DNA of 64,000 bases from Acidimicrobiaceae bacterium (GCA_003161575.1 PMOE01000025.1:22832-86831), one strand, 5' to 3'; shown: positions 1-9,530, counted from the first letter of the stretch. Program-made: numbers and translations. Notes: generated by a model not told the origin, from the letters alone.

Positions 1-348
1 CCCCACATAATCCGAGGACTGCCCGATTTGTGGCCGACATTTATTGGCGCGGCAACGCGGACTGCGGCGACCGAGCCGGACAATGCTCCCAAGTTAGCGG
101 AATTAATCGACGCTCGATATGGTCGGTGCATGCAGGAATTCGGCGAGCAGCGCCCCTTCGGCCACTCGATCGTATTGGACAACGTCGGCCGGGCCGGTAC
201 GCTTGGCCCGACGTGGCGCCCGGAATATCTCGCGGCGACGGATGGGACGCCGTGTGCATTCCCGCACCACCTGCACCACGACGCTGCGACTTGGTCGTTT
301 AATCGCTCCCCAGTTACCGCAGCACCCGATCGCCCATGCACCTGCTAA
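1..348 (+). CDS. possible 3' end of an unrecognised gene
   Basis: The first reading frame is open from base 1 to a TAA at 346-348. It would be the C-terminal 115 residues of a gene that begins before the window. Its third codon positions become clearly GC-rich from about base 120, as expected for real coding sequence here, and its stop would overlap the start of the next gene by 13 bases. I recognise no domain or motif in it. A second frame is also open to base 302, so this could be non-coding DNA upstream of the polysaccharide operon. Confidence 0.3.
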   Translation, partial: PHIIRGLPDLWPTFIGAATRTAATEPDNAPKLAELIDARYGRCMQEFGEQRPFGHSIVLDNVGRAGTLGPTWRPEYLAATDGTPCAFPHHLHHDAATWSFNRSPVTAAPDRPCTC

Positions 349-1367
349 TTGGCATCGTCGCCGGCGTCGTCTCGGCCATGGCAGCTACCGCGCTCGCCAT
401 CCGGGTGCTGCGCCGCCGGGCTGTCCTCGACGTACCGAACCAACGGTCATCCCACGCCGGGCCGACGGTCCGAGGCGGCGGGATCGGGCTGGCCGCCGGG
501 ACTCTGGTAGCTATGGCGATTGCGCACACCGACCCGGTTGGGTCCGGGATTGCCGTGGTCGTCGCAGGCCTTGGCTTCGGCGCGATCGGCTTCGCCGACG
601 ATCTGTCCGGTGCGTTGGCAATCTCGGTGCGCTTGGCACTGCAGTTGTTCGCCGCTGTCGTCGTGGTCGCCGTTCTCTGGCAGCACACGTCGCACAGCGT
701 GCTCCCGGCAGTCCTCGTCGGCGCCGCGGCGACCCTTTGGGTCGTCTCGTTCGTCAACGCGTTCAACTTCATGGACGGCATCAACGGGATTTCCTGCGCG
801 GAGACCATCGTGGCCGGGGTGGCGTTCGGGTTGATCGCCCGACATGAACACCAGCTCGAGCTCCAAGCGGCTGCGCTCGCCCTGGTGGCCGGCTCGATCG
901 GCTTCGCTCCGTTCAATTTCCCCAAGGCGCGGGTGTTCCTCGGTGACGTGGGCAGCTATTTCGCCGGTGCGTGGCTGGCTGTGCTGGTCCTCATCGGTCT
1001 CCGAGGATCAATCCCACCAGAGGCGATGATGGCACCGGTTGCCCTCTACTTGGCGGACACCGGGGTGACCCTGGCGAGGCGGGTGTACCGGCACGAGAGG
1101 TGGCTCCATTCGCATCGCCAACACACCTACCAGCGCCTGGTGGACCTCGGGTGGAGCCACACGAAAACCACCGTCCTCGTGTTCACGCTTGTAACGTTGT
1201 GCTCGGTGCTCGGATCGGTGAGCCTCCTCGGGTCGATCGCCGGACGCGTCGCTGCGGACTGCGGGATCGGCGCCCTGATCGCCGGATACCTGATGTTGCC
1301 GCGCCTGATCAAACACCGCCGCGAGATGTTGCCACTCGGCCGCCGAGCCTCCCCGGCTGATCGATGA
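336..1367 (+). CDS. WecA/WbpL-like undecaprenyl-phosphate sugar-1-phosphate transferase (glycosyltransferase 4, MraY family)
   Basis: This 343-residue polytopic membrane protein should move a HexNAc-1-phosphate from UDP-sugar to undecaprenyl phosphate, the first membrane step of polysaccharide assembly. It has about ten hydrophobic segments and the family motifs: PNQRSSH (34-40), FADD (86-89, the Asp pair that binds Mg and substrate), NAFNFMDGIN (141-150), FLGDVGS (201-207) and the cytoplasmic HRQHTYQRL loop (260-268). The HxxxYQRL form resembles WbpL more than MraY or the GlcNAc-specific WecA, so the sugar is uncertain. Its TGA overlaps the next ATG as ATGA, indicating translational coupling. 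Confidence 0.9.
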   Translation: MHLLIGIVAGVVSAMAATALAIRVLRRRAVLDVPNQRSSHAGPTVRGGGIGLAAGTLVAMAIAHTDPVGSGIAVVVAGLGFGAIGFADDLSGALAISVRLALQLFAAVVVVAVLWQHTSHSVLPAVLVGAAATLWVVSFVNAFNFMDGINGISCAETIVAGVAFGLIARHEHQLELQAAALALVAGSIGFAPFNFPKARVFLGDVGSYFAGAWLAVLVLIGLRGSIPPEAMMAPVALYLADTGVTLARRVYRHERWLHSHRQHTYQRLVDLGWSHTKTTVLVFTLVTLCSVLGSVSLLGSIAGRVAADCGIGALIAGYLMLPRLIKHRREMLPLGRRASPADR

Positions 1368-2470
1368 TCGATGCCATCTGCGTGGCCGGAGCGCGGCCAA
1401 ACCTGATCAAGATCAAGCCCGTCATTGACCAGCTTGAAGCCCTGGGGGCCAAGACGACGTTCGTCCATGCCGGCCAGCACTACGACGACTCCTTGTCCGG
1501 TGTGATCCTCGACGATCTCGGACTCCGCCAACCGGATCTGTCGCTGAGGGTGGGATCGGGGACGCATGCGGAACAAACAGCTCGGGTCATGGTCGCCTTC
1601 GAACCGATCGTGTCCGAATTGCGGCCCGACGTGGTGGTGGTGGTGGGCGACGTGAACTCGACCGTCGGCTGCGCGCTGGTGGCGGCCAAATCAGGGGCGT
1701 TTGTAGCGCACGTCGAGGCCGGCCTGCGCAGCGGCGATTGGGCCATGCCCGAGGAAGTCAACCGCGTGGTCACCGACCGGGTCAGCGACGACCTGTTCGC
1801 CCCTTCGGCGGATGCGGTCGCCAACCTGCAAGCCGAGGGGTGCCGTACCGATCAGATCCACCTGGTGGGCAACGTCATGGTGGACTCGCTGCTGGCCAAC
1901 CTCGACCGAGCGATCGGACGCGACACATTGGCCCGTCTGGGTCTGCGGGCCGGGCACTATGCGCTCGTCACCCTGCATCGTCCTGCCAACGTCGACGACG
2001 TCGGGGTGCTCGCCCGACTGATCGAGGTCCTTGGCTCCCTGGCCGAAGATATCCGCGTGGTGTTCCCCCTGCACCCGCGCACCCGTACCAAGCTGGAAGG
2101 CCTGGCCGTGCCAGCCGCGGTGATGCTGATCGAGCCATGCGGCTATCTCGATTTTGTGGCCCTCGAGCACGGCGCGGCGCTGGTCCTCACCGACTCGGGG
2201 GGCGTTCAAGAGGAAACCACGGTGCTCGGCGTGCCGTGTCTCACATTGAGAGACAACACCGAGCGTCCGATTACGGTCACCGAGGGAACCAACCAGGTGG
2301 TCGGCCGGTCACCGGAGCGGATACTGCTGGCCGCTCGCGACGTGCTGGCAAACGGGTGGCCGAAACGGTCACCGGCGCTGTGGGACGGCAAGGCCAGCGT
2401 ACGCATCGCCGACATTCTGGTCGGCGTCCCCGAGGGCCGGCTGCGGCCCTCGGACCACCGAGCCCGGTGA
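1364..2470 (+). CDS. wecB: UDP-N-acetylglucosamine 2-epimerase (non-hydrolysing)
   Basis: This 368-residue enzyme should interconvert UDP-GlcNAc and UDP-ManNAc in the cytoplasm. Its length is normal for the family. Family motifs are present: an N-terminal GARPNLIKIKPV nucleotide-binding segment (residues 9-20), GDVNST (95-100), HVEAGLRS (116-123), PEEVNRVVTD (129-138), HRPANVD (205-211) and, further on, LTDSGGVQEE with a following TERP segment. The usual HREN is HRPAN here. It overlaps both neighbours by a few bases (ATGA before, TGATG after), so it is an internal cistron of the polysaccharide operon and supplies a ManNAc-type donor. Confidence 0.9.
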   Translation: MIDAICVAGARPNLIKIKPVIDQLEALGAKTTFVHAGQHYDDSLSGVILDDLGLRQPDLSLRVGSGTHAEQTARVMVAFEPIVSELRPDVVVVVGDVNSTVGCALVAAKSGAFVAHVEAGLRSGDWAMPEEVNRVVTDRVSDDLFAPSADAVANLQAEGCRTDQIHLVGNVMVDSLLANLDRAIGRDTLARLGLRAGHYALVTLHRPANVDDVGVLARLIEVLGSLAEDIRVVFPLHPRTRTKLEGLAVPAAVMLIEPCGYLDFVALEHGAALVLTDSGGVQEETTVLGVPCLTLRDNTERPITVTEGTNQVVGRSPERILLAARDVLANGWPKRSPALWDGKASVRIADILVGVPEGRLRPSDHRAR

Positions 2471-3711
2471 TGCGCATCCTCCTCGTCACCCACTATTTCC
2501 CCCCAGAGATCGGGGCCCCACAGGCCCGCCTCAGCGAACTGGCACGCGCCTGGGCCGATGCCGGCGATGAGGTGACGGTGGTCACCGGCATGCCGAACCA
2601 CCCGACAGGGGTGATTCCCCCTGCGTATCGCCGCCGGGTGCGGATGGTTCAGCAGATCGACGGTTACCGGGTCGTGCGGTCCTGGCTGTATGCAACGCCG
2701 AACGAAGGATTCATCAAGAAGACGATCGGCCATCTCAGCTTCATGGTCTCAAGCGTGCTGCTCGGCACTCGGGGGACAGGGACGGCGGACGTCGTGGCCG
2801 TCTCCTCCCCGACCTTCTTCTCGATCTTCGGAGCCTGGGCTATCGCCAAACTTAAGCGCGCCCCGTTGGTCATCGACGTGCGCGATCTGTGGCCGGCCAT
2901 CTTCGTGGAACTCGGTGTGCTCACCAACCGCCAGGTCATCTGGCTTCTGGAACGGTTGGAGCTGTGGGCCTACGGGCAGGCGGCCGAAGTGGTGGTGGTC
3001 AGCGAAGGCTTCCGCCAAGACCTGATTCGCCGAGGCGTCCCCGCTGAGAAGATCACGACCATCCCCAACGGTGCAGACGTGGACCGCTTCATCCCCGGCG
3101 GGGACCCGGGCCCGGGCCGCCGTCGGCTCGGGGTAGCCGACGGAGAAGTTCTTGCTCTGTACCTTGGCGCCCACGGCCTGTCCCACGGTCTCGACACGGT
3201 CGTGGAAGCGGCTCCGTCGGTGGCGGATGCCCGAGGGGTGCCCGTTCGGATCGCCCTCGTCGGCGAAGGGGCCAAACGGCCCTCGCTGGCAGCCCAGATC
3301 GACCGGTTGGGGGTGACGAACGTCAGCATGCATCCCGGCGTGCCCAGGGACGAAGTGCCGGAGCTGCTCGCAGCGGCTGATATCTGCCTGGTACCGCTGC
3401 GCGACGTGCCGCTGTTCTCGACGTTCATTCCGTCGAAGATCTTCGAGTACTTCGCAGCCGGCAAGGCGGTGATCGGCGGACTGCGAGGCGAGGCAGCCGC
3501 AATCCTCCGAGACGGCGGGGCGCTCGTCGTCGAGCCCGGTGACCCGACGGCACTGGCCGATGCCATCGCCGAACTGGCCGGCGATGCGGACCGGCGCGCA
3601 GTCATGGGAGCCGAAGCCCGCCAGTACGTGACCACCTACTTCGACCGGCGACAATTGGCCGCCCAGTACCGTGCCACCCTGGCCCGGTGCGCGAGATCTC
3701 GGCAATTCTGA
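2470..3711 (+). CDS. WbuB-like GT4 glycosyltransferase
   Basis: This 413-residue GT-B fold glycosyltransferase probably adds a sugar to the lipid-linked repeat unit at the inner face of the membrane. It starts with the Rossmann-like MRILLVTHYFPPEIGAPQ segment. RDLWP (138-142), PNGADVDRF (199-207) and LGAHG (232-236) follow, then the donor-binding IPSKIFEYFAAGKAV segment near residues 320-333. These features match the WbuB/WcaI group (L-fucosamine or related transferases). The ATG at 2470 shares one base with the preceding TGA. The open frame extends much further upstream, but that part overlaps the epimerase gene and is not protein-like. Confidence 0.88.
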   Translation: MRILLVTHYFPPEIGAPQARLSELARAWADAGDEVTVVTGMPNHPTGVIPPAYRRRVRMVQQIDGYRVVRSWLYATPNEGFIKKTIGHLSFMVSSVLLGTRGTGTADVVAVSSPTFFSIFGAWAIAKLKRAPLVIDVRDLWPAIFVELGVLTNRQVIWLLERLELWAYGQAAEVVVVSEGFRQDLIRRGVPAEKITTIPNGADVDRFIPGGDPGPGRRRLGVADGEVLALYLGAHGLSHGLDTVVEAAPSVADARGVPVRIALVGEGAKRPSLAAQIDRLGVTNVSMHPGVPRDEVPELLAAADICLVPLRDVPLFSTFIPSKIFEYFAAGKAVIGGLRGEAAAILRDGGALVVEPGDPTALADAIAELAGDADRRAVMGAEARQYVTTYFDRRQLAAQYRATLARCARSRQF

Positions 3712-3723
3712 GAGGTTGACCCG

Positions 3724-5847
3724 ATGAAACAGCTGGTGCAGTCGGTCCGCAGTGGGGATCTCCGACTCGTCGAGGTGCCCGCCCCGCAGATCGGCCCAAC
3801 CGAGGTTCTCGTCGCCACCGGGTGTTCGCTGGTCTCGGCCGGAACCGAACGGGCGGTGCGCAGGCTCGCCTCGGCCAACCTGATCGAAAAGGCCCGGGCC
3901 CGGCCCGATCTGGTGCGCCAGGTGCTGCGCCGGGCCCGCACCGACGGTGTGCTGCCCACCGTCCGGGTGGTTCGCACCCGCCTCGACGACGAGATGCCCC
4001 TTGGCTACTCCGCGGCCGGAACCGTGCTCGAGGTGGGCGAAGCCGTAGCTGGAGTCCGCCCGGGGGACCGAGTGGCGACGGGAGGTGCCGGCCACGCCAC
4101 GGTCCAGGCCGTTGCCGGGTTGTTGGCGACTCGCCTCCCCGAGAGCGTGAACGACGCCGATGCTGCGTTCGCCACCGTCGGGGCGATCGCGCTGCACGGT
4201 CTGCGCCTGGCCGACGTCGGACCCGGGTCCCGGATCGCCGTCATCGGCCTAGGGCTGGTCGGCCAGCTGACCGGCCGGCTGGCCCGAGCGACCGGGTGCG
4301 AGGTCGTCGGGATCGACGTGAACCCCTGGGCGGTGGAACGGGCCGACGGCTCGAGCGTGGACCTGGCTCTGGTCGAGGCGGGTGTTGACACGACGGCCGC
4401 GGTGGCTGCGTGGACCCGCGGGGTCGGGGTGGATGCGGTACTGGTGACCGCGGCCACCCGCTCATCTGACCCGATACGCCGGGCCCCCGACCTGGCTCGG
4501 GACCGGGCCACGCTGGTCCTCGTCGGCGATGTCGGCCTGGAGCTCGATCGTCGCCCTCTCTACGAAAAGGAGCTGTCGCTCCGCGTGGCCCGATCGTATG
4601 GGCCGGGCCGCTACGAACGCTCCTACGAAGAGTGGGGCATCGACTACCCGCCCGGCCACGTCCGGTGGACCGAGGGGCGCAACCAAGAGGCGTTCATCGG
4701 GTTGGTGGCCCGGGGCCGAGTCGCCGTCGCCGATCTGGTCACCCACCGGTTTCCCTTCGACGATGCGCTGGCCGCCTACGAACTCCTCGAGAGCGACACG
4801 CCTTCGCTCGGGATCGAGCTCGTCTACCCGTCGACGGTCCCGGACCGGACCACCCGGATCCGGCTGGCTCCCGCGGTCAGCGGCAGCAACGGCGTGGGCC
4901 TGATCGGCGCCGGCGCGTTCGCCCGGGGGGTGTTGGTGCCGGCACTGCAATCAGCCGGGTTCGGACACTTGGTGTCGGTGGCCTCGGCGTCGGGATTGAG
5001 CGCGGTTCGCCTGGCCGAACGGGTCGGGTTCGAGCAGGTCGCCCCGTCGGCCCAGGCCGTCATCGACGACCCGGACGTCTCCGTCGTGGTCATCGCCACC
5101 CCGCACGACTCGCATGCCGCCCTGGCGGCAGCGGCACTCCGGGCCGGTAAACACGTCCTGACTGAGAAGCCCCTCGCTCTCACCGTCACCGAGCTTGACG
5201 ACGTCGAGGAGGCCTGGCGGTCGAGCGGGTGCCAACTCTGGGTGGATTTCAACCGGCGCTTTTCGCCGGCGGTGGGCGAAGCCCGGCGGCACCTGGCCAG
5301 CATCGGCGGCCCGGTCGTCATCGCCTACCGGGTGAACGCCGGCCCCATTGCTCCTACCCATTGGTACGCCGATCGGCGCCAAGGAGGACGCCTGATCGGC
5401 GAGGTGTGTCACTTCGTCGACACCTGTGCCGCATTGGCCGGCGCCTCACCGGCCGAGGTCGTGGCCGTGGCCGGGCCGGCCGGCGAGGCCCAGGGCGGGA
5501 GCGACCTGGCTGTGGCCCTTCGCTGTGATGAGGGATCGCTGGCCACCATCACCTACGCCAGCGGGGGCCACGGATCGACGGCCAAGGAGCGCATCGAGGT
5601 CCTCGGTGGCGGCCACACCCTGGTGATCGATGACTTCCGCTCGTTGACCGTCGACGGTGCCGGCGTGTGGTCCGGCTCCCAGGACAAGGGGCACGCGGCG
5701 CTGGTCGCCGGCTTTGCGCGCGCCCTCGATCTGGGCGGCGCTGGCACCATTACCGAAGAGAGCCTGGCCAGCTCCCGGGCCACGCTCGCCGCGCTCGCGT
5801 CGGTACTAAACGGCCGGGCAGCCGCGGTTGAGCAAGGCCCGCGATGA
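3724..5847 (+). CDS. bi-domain oxidoreductase: zinc-type MDR dehydrogenase fused to Gfo/Idh/MocA dehydrogenase
   Basis: The 707-residue protein joins two complete enzyme folds. Residues 1 to about 370 are a medium-chain dehydrogenase/reductase with the nucleotide-binding VIGLGLVGQ loop near 173-181. Residues from about 388 form a Gfo/Idh/MocA dehydrogenase with GLIGAGAFARG near 391 and the catalytic-region EKPLALT near 480. The length matches a known family of bi-domain oxidoreductases found in polysaccharide clusters, so it is a genuine fusion and not a frameshift. The substrate is unknown; a nucleotide-sugar or a product of the neighbouring heparinase-like protein is plausible. It overlaps the next gene by four bases (ATGA). 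Confidence 0.88.
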   Translation: MKQLVQSVRSGDLRLVEVPAPQIGPTEVLVATGCSLVSAGTERAVRRLASANLIEKARARPDLVRQVLRRARTDGVLPTVRVVRTRLDDEMPLGYSAAGTVLEVGEAVAGVRPGDRVATGGAGHATVQAVAGLLATRLPESVNDADAAFATVGAIALHGLRLADVGPGSRIAVIGLGLVGQLTGRLARATGCEVVGIDVNPWAVERADGSSVDLALVEAGVDTTAAVAAWTRGVGVDAVLVTAATRSSDPIRRAPDLARDRATLVLVGDVGLELDRRPLYEKELSLRVARSYGPGRYERSYEEWGIDYPPGHVRWTEGRNQEAFIGLVARGRVAVADLVTHRFPFDDALAAYELLESDTPSLGIELVYPSTVPDRTTRIRLAPAVSGSNGVGLIGAGAFARGVLVPALQSAGFGHLVSVASASGLSAVRLAERVGFEQVAPSAQAVIDDPDVSVVVIATPHDSHAALAAAALRAGKHVLTEKPLALTVTELDDVEEAWRSSGCQLWVDFNRRFSPAVGEARRHLASIGGPVVIAYRVNAGPIAPTHWYADRRQGGRLIGEVCHFVDTCAALAGASPAEVVAVAGPAGEAQGGSDLAVALRCDEGSLATITYASGGHGSTAKERIEVLGGGHTLVIDDFRSLTVDGAGVWSGSQDKGHAALVAGFARALDLGGAGTITEESLASSRATLAALASVLNGRAAAVEQGPR

Positions 5848-6710
5848 GGATCCTGGTCACGGGAGCCAGCGGATTCCTCGGGAGCTCGGTGGTGCCGGAC
5901 CTCGTCGGGCGGGGCCATGAGGTAGTGGCCCTGGCTCGCAGCGCTACTGCGGCCAGCGCCGTGACCGCGCTCGGGGCCGAGGTGCAACGGGCTGACCTCG
6001 ATGACCCCGCCGCCCTCGACGCGGCATTCTCCGAGTCGAAAGCGGATGCCCTGGTCAACCTGGCCTCGCTCGGGTTCGGGCACGCGACGACCATCGTCGC
6101 CGCCGCCGAGGAAGCCGGCATCGAACGGGCTGTCCTCATCTCGACCACCGCTATCTTCACTTCCTTGCCGGCCGCTTCGCGAACTGTCCGGATCGCCGCC
6201 GAGGACGCAATCCGGGCCAGCGGGCTCCGCTGGACGATCGTGCGGCCGACCATGATCTATGGCCGACCGGGTGACCGAAACGTGGCCAGGCTGCTGACCT
6301 TTGTGCGCCGGAGCCCGGTAGTCCCCCTGCCCGGAGGTGGACATCGGCTCATCCAACCGGTGCACGTCGACGACCTCGCCTGGTTCATCGCAACGGCGAT
6401 CGAAGCGGACGCCGCCGTCGGTCGTTCCTACGACGTGGCCGGGCCGGAGCCGCTCACCCTGCGCCAGATCGTCGAAGCTGCCGGTCGAGTGGTGGGCCGA
6501 CGGCCCCGGCTGGTGTCGCTCCCGCTCGGTCCGACCATCGCCGCGGTGCGGGCATACGAACGGCTAGCAACGAAGCCGAGGCTCAAAGTTGAGCAGGTAC
6601 TGCGGCTGAACGAGGACAAGACGTTCGACATCGGTGCAGCGATGTCGCTCGGCTACGCGCCCCGGTCCTTCGACGAGGGCGTCGAGAGAGAGGCGGCGTT
6701 GCTCCGGTGA
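5844..6710 (+). CDS. NAD-dependent epimerase/dehydratase family protein (atypical SDR)
   Basis: This 288-residue Rossmann protein starts with the NAD(P)-binding motif TGASGFLGSS (residues 6-15) and keeps the extended-SDR RPTMIYGRPGDRN segment near residues 132-144 and an HVDDLAWFI segment near 173-181. The normal catalytic YxxxK is not where it is expected: the strand after the second Rossmann half reads LISTTAIFTSLPAASR. This points to an atypical SDR that may reduce, or simply bind, a nucleotide-sugar. It sits between the bi-domain oxidoreductase and the heparinase-like gene with four-base overlaps on both sides, so the three are co-translated. Confidence 0.82.
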   Translation: MRILVTGASGFLGSSVVPDLVGRGHEVVALARSATAASAVTALGAEVQRADLDDPAALDAAFSESKADALVNLASLGFGHATTIVAAAEEAGIERAVLISTTAIFTSLPAASRTVRIAAEDAIRASGLRWTIVRPTMIYGRPGDRNVARLLTFVRRSPVVPLPGGGHRLIQPVHVDDLAWFIATAIEADAAVGRSYDVAGPEPLTLRQIVEAAGRVVGRRPRLVSLPLGPTIAAVRAYERLATKPRLKVEQVLRLNEDKTFDIGAAMSLGYAPRSFDEGVEREAALLR

Positions 6711-8404
6711 CGCCGCCAGGCGTCTCGAACGACGACCCGGGGGACGGAGGCCGACCACACCCGAACCGCCGGTTGCACGACGCCGCGCGGTTGGCTCGCA
6801 CCGCGGTGCGGCTCCGCCCCGCCCAAGTCGCCCACCGGATCCGGCTACGCACGCTTCGCGTTGCCGAGCAACGCTGGCCCGGTCTCGCCACGCGACCCGT
6901 CAATCCGCCGACGGGCGTCACCCCCGGATGGCCCGCGGCCTTCGGCCCGCTGGATGCCCCACTCGACTACGGAGACGCGGCCAAGATCGGCGCGGGGAAG
7001 TTCACGTTCCTCAGCGAGGAGCGTTCTCTCGGAAAACCTGCCGATTGGCACCAGCCAGGGGCGTCACAGCTGTGGCGGTTCCACCTCCACTACTTCGAGT
7101 GGGCCTGGGCGCTCGCACAGGCACCAGACCGTGCGTGGGCCCGGGCGTCGTTTGCCCGGCTTTGGCGGTCGTGGCGCGCTTCGGTCGCGCCAGCCTTCGG
7201 TGACGCCTGGTCCCCATACGTGGTCTCCCTCCGGGCCTGGGTGCTGTGCGGCGTATTCGACCCGCTGGTGCGGGATAGCGACATCGAGCGTGACTTCCTT
7301 GAACAGATCGCCTGGCACGCCGGCTTTGTGCAGTCCCATCTTGAACTCGATGTGGGCGGCAACCACCTGGTCAAAAACCTGAAGGCCCTGATCGGCGCCG
7401 GGGATTTCCTCGGCCGACCCGACCTCGTTTCGACCGGACGGCGACTTCTCCAGACCCAACTACCCGTTCAGGTGTTGGCGGACGGCGGCCACTTCGAGCG
7501 ATCACCTTCCTACCACTGCCAGGTTCTCGGGGACCTCATCGACATCCTCGGCCTTCTATCCGCCGCCAGCGCCCCGCCGGTCGCCGGCCTCGGCGGCGCC
7601 ATCGAGGGGATGCGCCAGTGGTTGGGGACCATGGTGGGAGGCGATGGCGAGGTGGCGCTGTGCAACGACGCCATACCCGTAGGCACGCGCAGGCTCGCGG
7701 CGCTCGCACCCGCTCCCCCGACCCAAGGGGCGGTAACCGAGTTGGCCGCGTCGGGTTACGTGGTGGTCCGACCCGACGCCCACACCCAGCTCATCGTGGA
7801 CGTCGGCGATCCCTGTCCTGACGATCTACCGGCCCACGCCCACGCAGACTGCCTGTCCTTCGAATTGTGGGTCGGCCACGAACGGTGGGTAGTTGACACC
7901 GGTACGTCGACCTACGAGGCCGGCCCGCGACGAATGTACGAGCGGTCCACCGCGGCGCATAACACTGTCGAAATCGACGGGCAGGATCAGACCGAGGTGT
8001 GGGGAATCTTCCGGGCGGGGCGGCGGGCACGAGGGACCCTCGAACTCGTCACGGTCGACGGTGGCGCTGTCGAGCTCGTGGCGTCCCACGACGGCTATCG
8101 CCACCTGCCCGGATCCCCATTGCACCGGCGACGCTGGCGCATCGCTCCCGGGCGGGTGGAAATCATTGACACCGTCACTGGCTCGGGCAGCCATCGAGTG
8201 ATAAGCCGTCTGCACGTGACCCCGGTTGCGGTTTCGGGCTCGATCGCCGGGCGAGGTGGTCACGCAACTTCCGAGCCATCCACCACTGCGTGGGGCTTCG
8301 GCCACCTCCGCCCGTCGACGGTACACCGGGTGGAAATCCAATCCACCGATCTGCCGGTGACGTTGGGGTGGGTCCTCGAGTGGCCGTCGGATCCGTGTGC
8401 TTAG
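6707..8404 (+). CDS. heparinase II/III-like (alginate lyase family) protein
   Basis: This 565-residue protein has the (alpha/alpha) toroid plus beta-sandwich layout of heparinase II/III-like proteins. The toroid part carries WHQPGASQLWRFHLHYFEW and GNHLVKNLKAL. The C-terminal half carries ELWVGHERWVVDTGTSTY, the diagnostic RSTAAHNTVEIDG segment, and HAHADCLSFEL. Related genes are common in exopolysaccharide clusters next to bi-domain oxidoreductases, where they may trim or modify the chain. No classical signal peptide is visible, so cytoplasmic or membrane-associated action is possible. The GTG start at 6707 overlaps the preceding TGA (GTGA). It is the last gene of the leading operon and is followed 25 bases later by the convergent glycosyltransferase. 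Confidence 0.85.
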   Translation: MTPPGVSNDDPGDGGRPHPNRRLHDAARLARTAVRLRPAQVAHRIRLRTLRVAEQRWPGLATRPVNPPTGVTPGWPAAFGPLDAPLDYGDAAKIGAGKFTFLSEERSLGKPADWHQPGASQLWRFHLHYFEWAWALAQAPDRAWARASFARLWRSWRASVAPAFGDAWSPYVVSLRAWVLCGVFDPLVRDSDIERDFLEQIAWHAGFVQSHLELDVGGNHLVKNLKALIGAGDFLGRPDLVSTGRRLLQTQLPVQVLADGGHFERSPSYHCQVLGDLIDILGLLSAASAPPVAGLGGAIEGMRQWLGTMVGGDGEVALCNDAIPVGTRRLAALAPAPPTQGAVTELAASGYVVVRPDAHTQLIVDVGDPCPDDLPAHAHADCLSFELWVGHERWVVDTGTSTYEAGPRRMYERSTAAHNTVEIDGQDQTEVWGIFRAGRRARGTLELVTVDGGAVELVASHDGYRHLPGSPLHRRRWRIAPGRVEIIDTVTGSGSHRVISRLHVTPVAVSGSIAGRGGHATSEPSTTAWGFGHLRPSTVHRVEIQSTDLPVTLGWVLEWPSDPCA

Positions 8405-8429
8405 TTGCCTCGTGAACGTGCACGCCCAC

Positions 8430-9530
8430 TTATGAGGTCTTCGCGACAGCCTCAATTATCTGAGCGACACGTTGCGCATTCGCCTCCCAGGTGTATCGGC
8501 CGGCCACCTCTCTGGCTGATGCCAACCGGTGACGGATCTCCGAGGGATGGGCTTCGAGCACCGAGACGACCCCGTCGGCTGCGGTAACGGCATCTCCGAT
8601 CGGAAAGTACGAACCCAGATCACCCAACAGCTCCTTCGTCGACGGGATGGATGAAGCAACGACCGGAACCCCGCTCGCCATCGCTTCGAGGATCGGAAAC
8701 CCGAACGATTCGGTCACCGATGGCATCACCATCACATCGGCACCAGAGAGGAACGACGGTGCATCCACTTTCCCGACTAGTCGGATTCTCTCCTCAAGTC
8801 CGACCGCCCGAATGCGCTCTCGCAACACCGCAACATGGCGAAGGGAGTCGTCGTCACGTGTGGTCAGTTCGAGCGTTGCATCGACGTCACGACGCCGCAA
8901 CTCCTCCATCATCTCTACGAGCACGCCGTGGTCTTTGTGAGGATACGAGTCTCCGAGGGCGACAATGCGGGCCTGACCCGACCTCGGTGTCGGGACAAAC
9001 TCGAATCGGTTGAAATCGATCCCGTGAGGAACAGCCTCGATCAAGACTTCACGCGGGCACAGTGGCCAGCTTCGAAGGTAGCCCATCATCGCCTCACTCG
9101 GCACTACCACCGCTGCGGAGTGCCGCATCATCATGAATGCAAGATCCCTGCGCAAGATCGCGGTGGCTTGTTGCGTACGACTCATCCGTCGGACCCACGT
9201 TCGATCGAAATATTTCGGATTCGCCTGATAAAGCACCGATGGAAGAGGCGCTCGCACGGGCCCATAATTGGCCATATTCAACAAGGCGTCGGCACCCTCG
9301 TCTTTGGATCGACGACCGACAGTGATCGCGTCCCAGTCGATTCGTCTCCACGAACTCCGGTTCACCGACTCGATTCGCACACCGGGCACCGATGACATCT
9401 GCGACCTTCTGGAGACGTATACGAGGACATCCCAGTCAGGCCGGACTGCCGTGAGGGCGGGCACGAACTCCTCGAGATGCGTCGCGCCGCCACCCGTGAC
9501 CATTCCGACACCGTTAATGTGCAATCGCAC
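8430..9530 (-). CDS. GT4-family glycosyltransferase
   Basis: This cytoplasmic GT-B glycosyltransferase of 366 residues has a C-terminal glycosyltransferase-1 domain. It shows PHGIDFNRF, the phosphate-binding ALGDSYPHKD segment and the catalytic E-x7-E element ESFGFPILE followed by MASGVPVVAS. The frame is open further upstream to 9647, but I place the start at the GTG at 9530. That codon is preceded by a good ribosome binding site (GGAAGGA, six bases away) and starts the normal N-terminal beta strand with the glycine-rich GVGMVTGGG loop. It lies downstream of the next glycosyltransferase on the same strand. The donor and acceptor cannot be read from sequence. Confidence 0.87.
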   Translation of the reverse strand: MRLHINGVGMVTGGGATHLEEFVPALTAVRPDWDVLVYVSRRSQMSSVPGVRIESVNRSSWRRIDWDAITVGRRSKDEGADALLNMANYGPVRAPLPSVLYQANPKYFDRTWVRRMSRTQQATAILRRDLAFMMMRHSAAVVVPSEAMMGYLRSWPLCPREVLIEAVPHGIDFNRFEFVPTPRSGQARIVALGDSYPHKDHGVLVEMMEELRRRDVDATLELTTRDDDSLRHVAVLRERIRAVGLEERIRLVGKVDAPSFLSGADVMVMPSVTESFGFPILEAMASGVPVVASSIPSTKELLGDLGSYFPIGDAVTAADGVVSVLEAHPSEIRHRLASAREVAGRYTWEANAQRVAQIIEAVAKTS

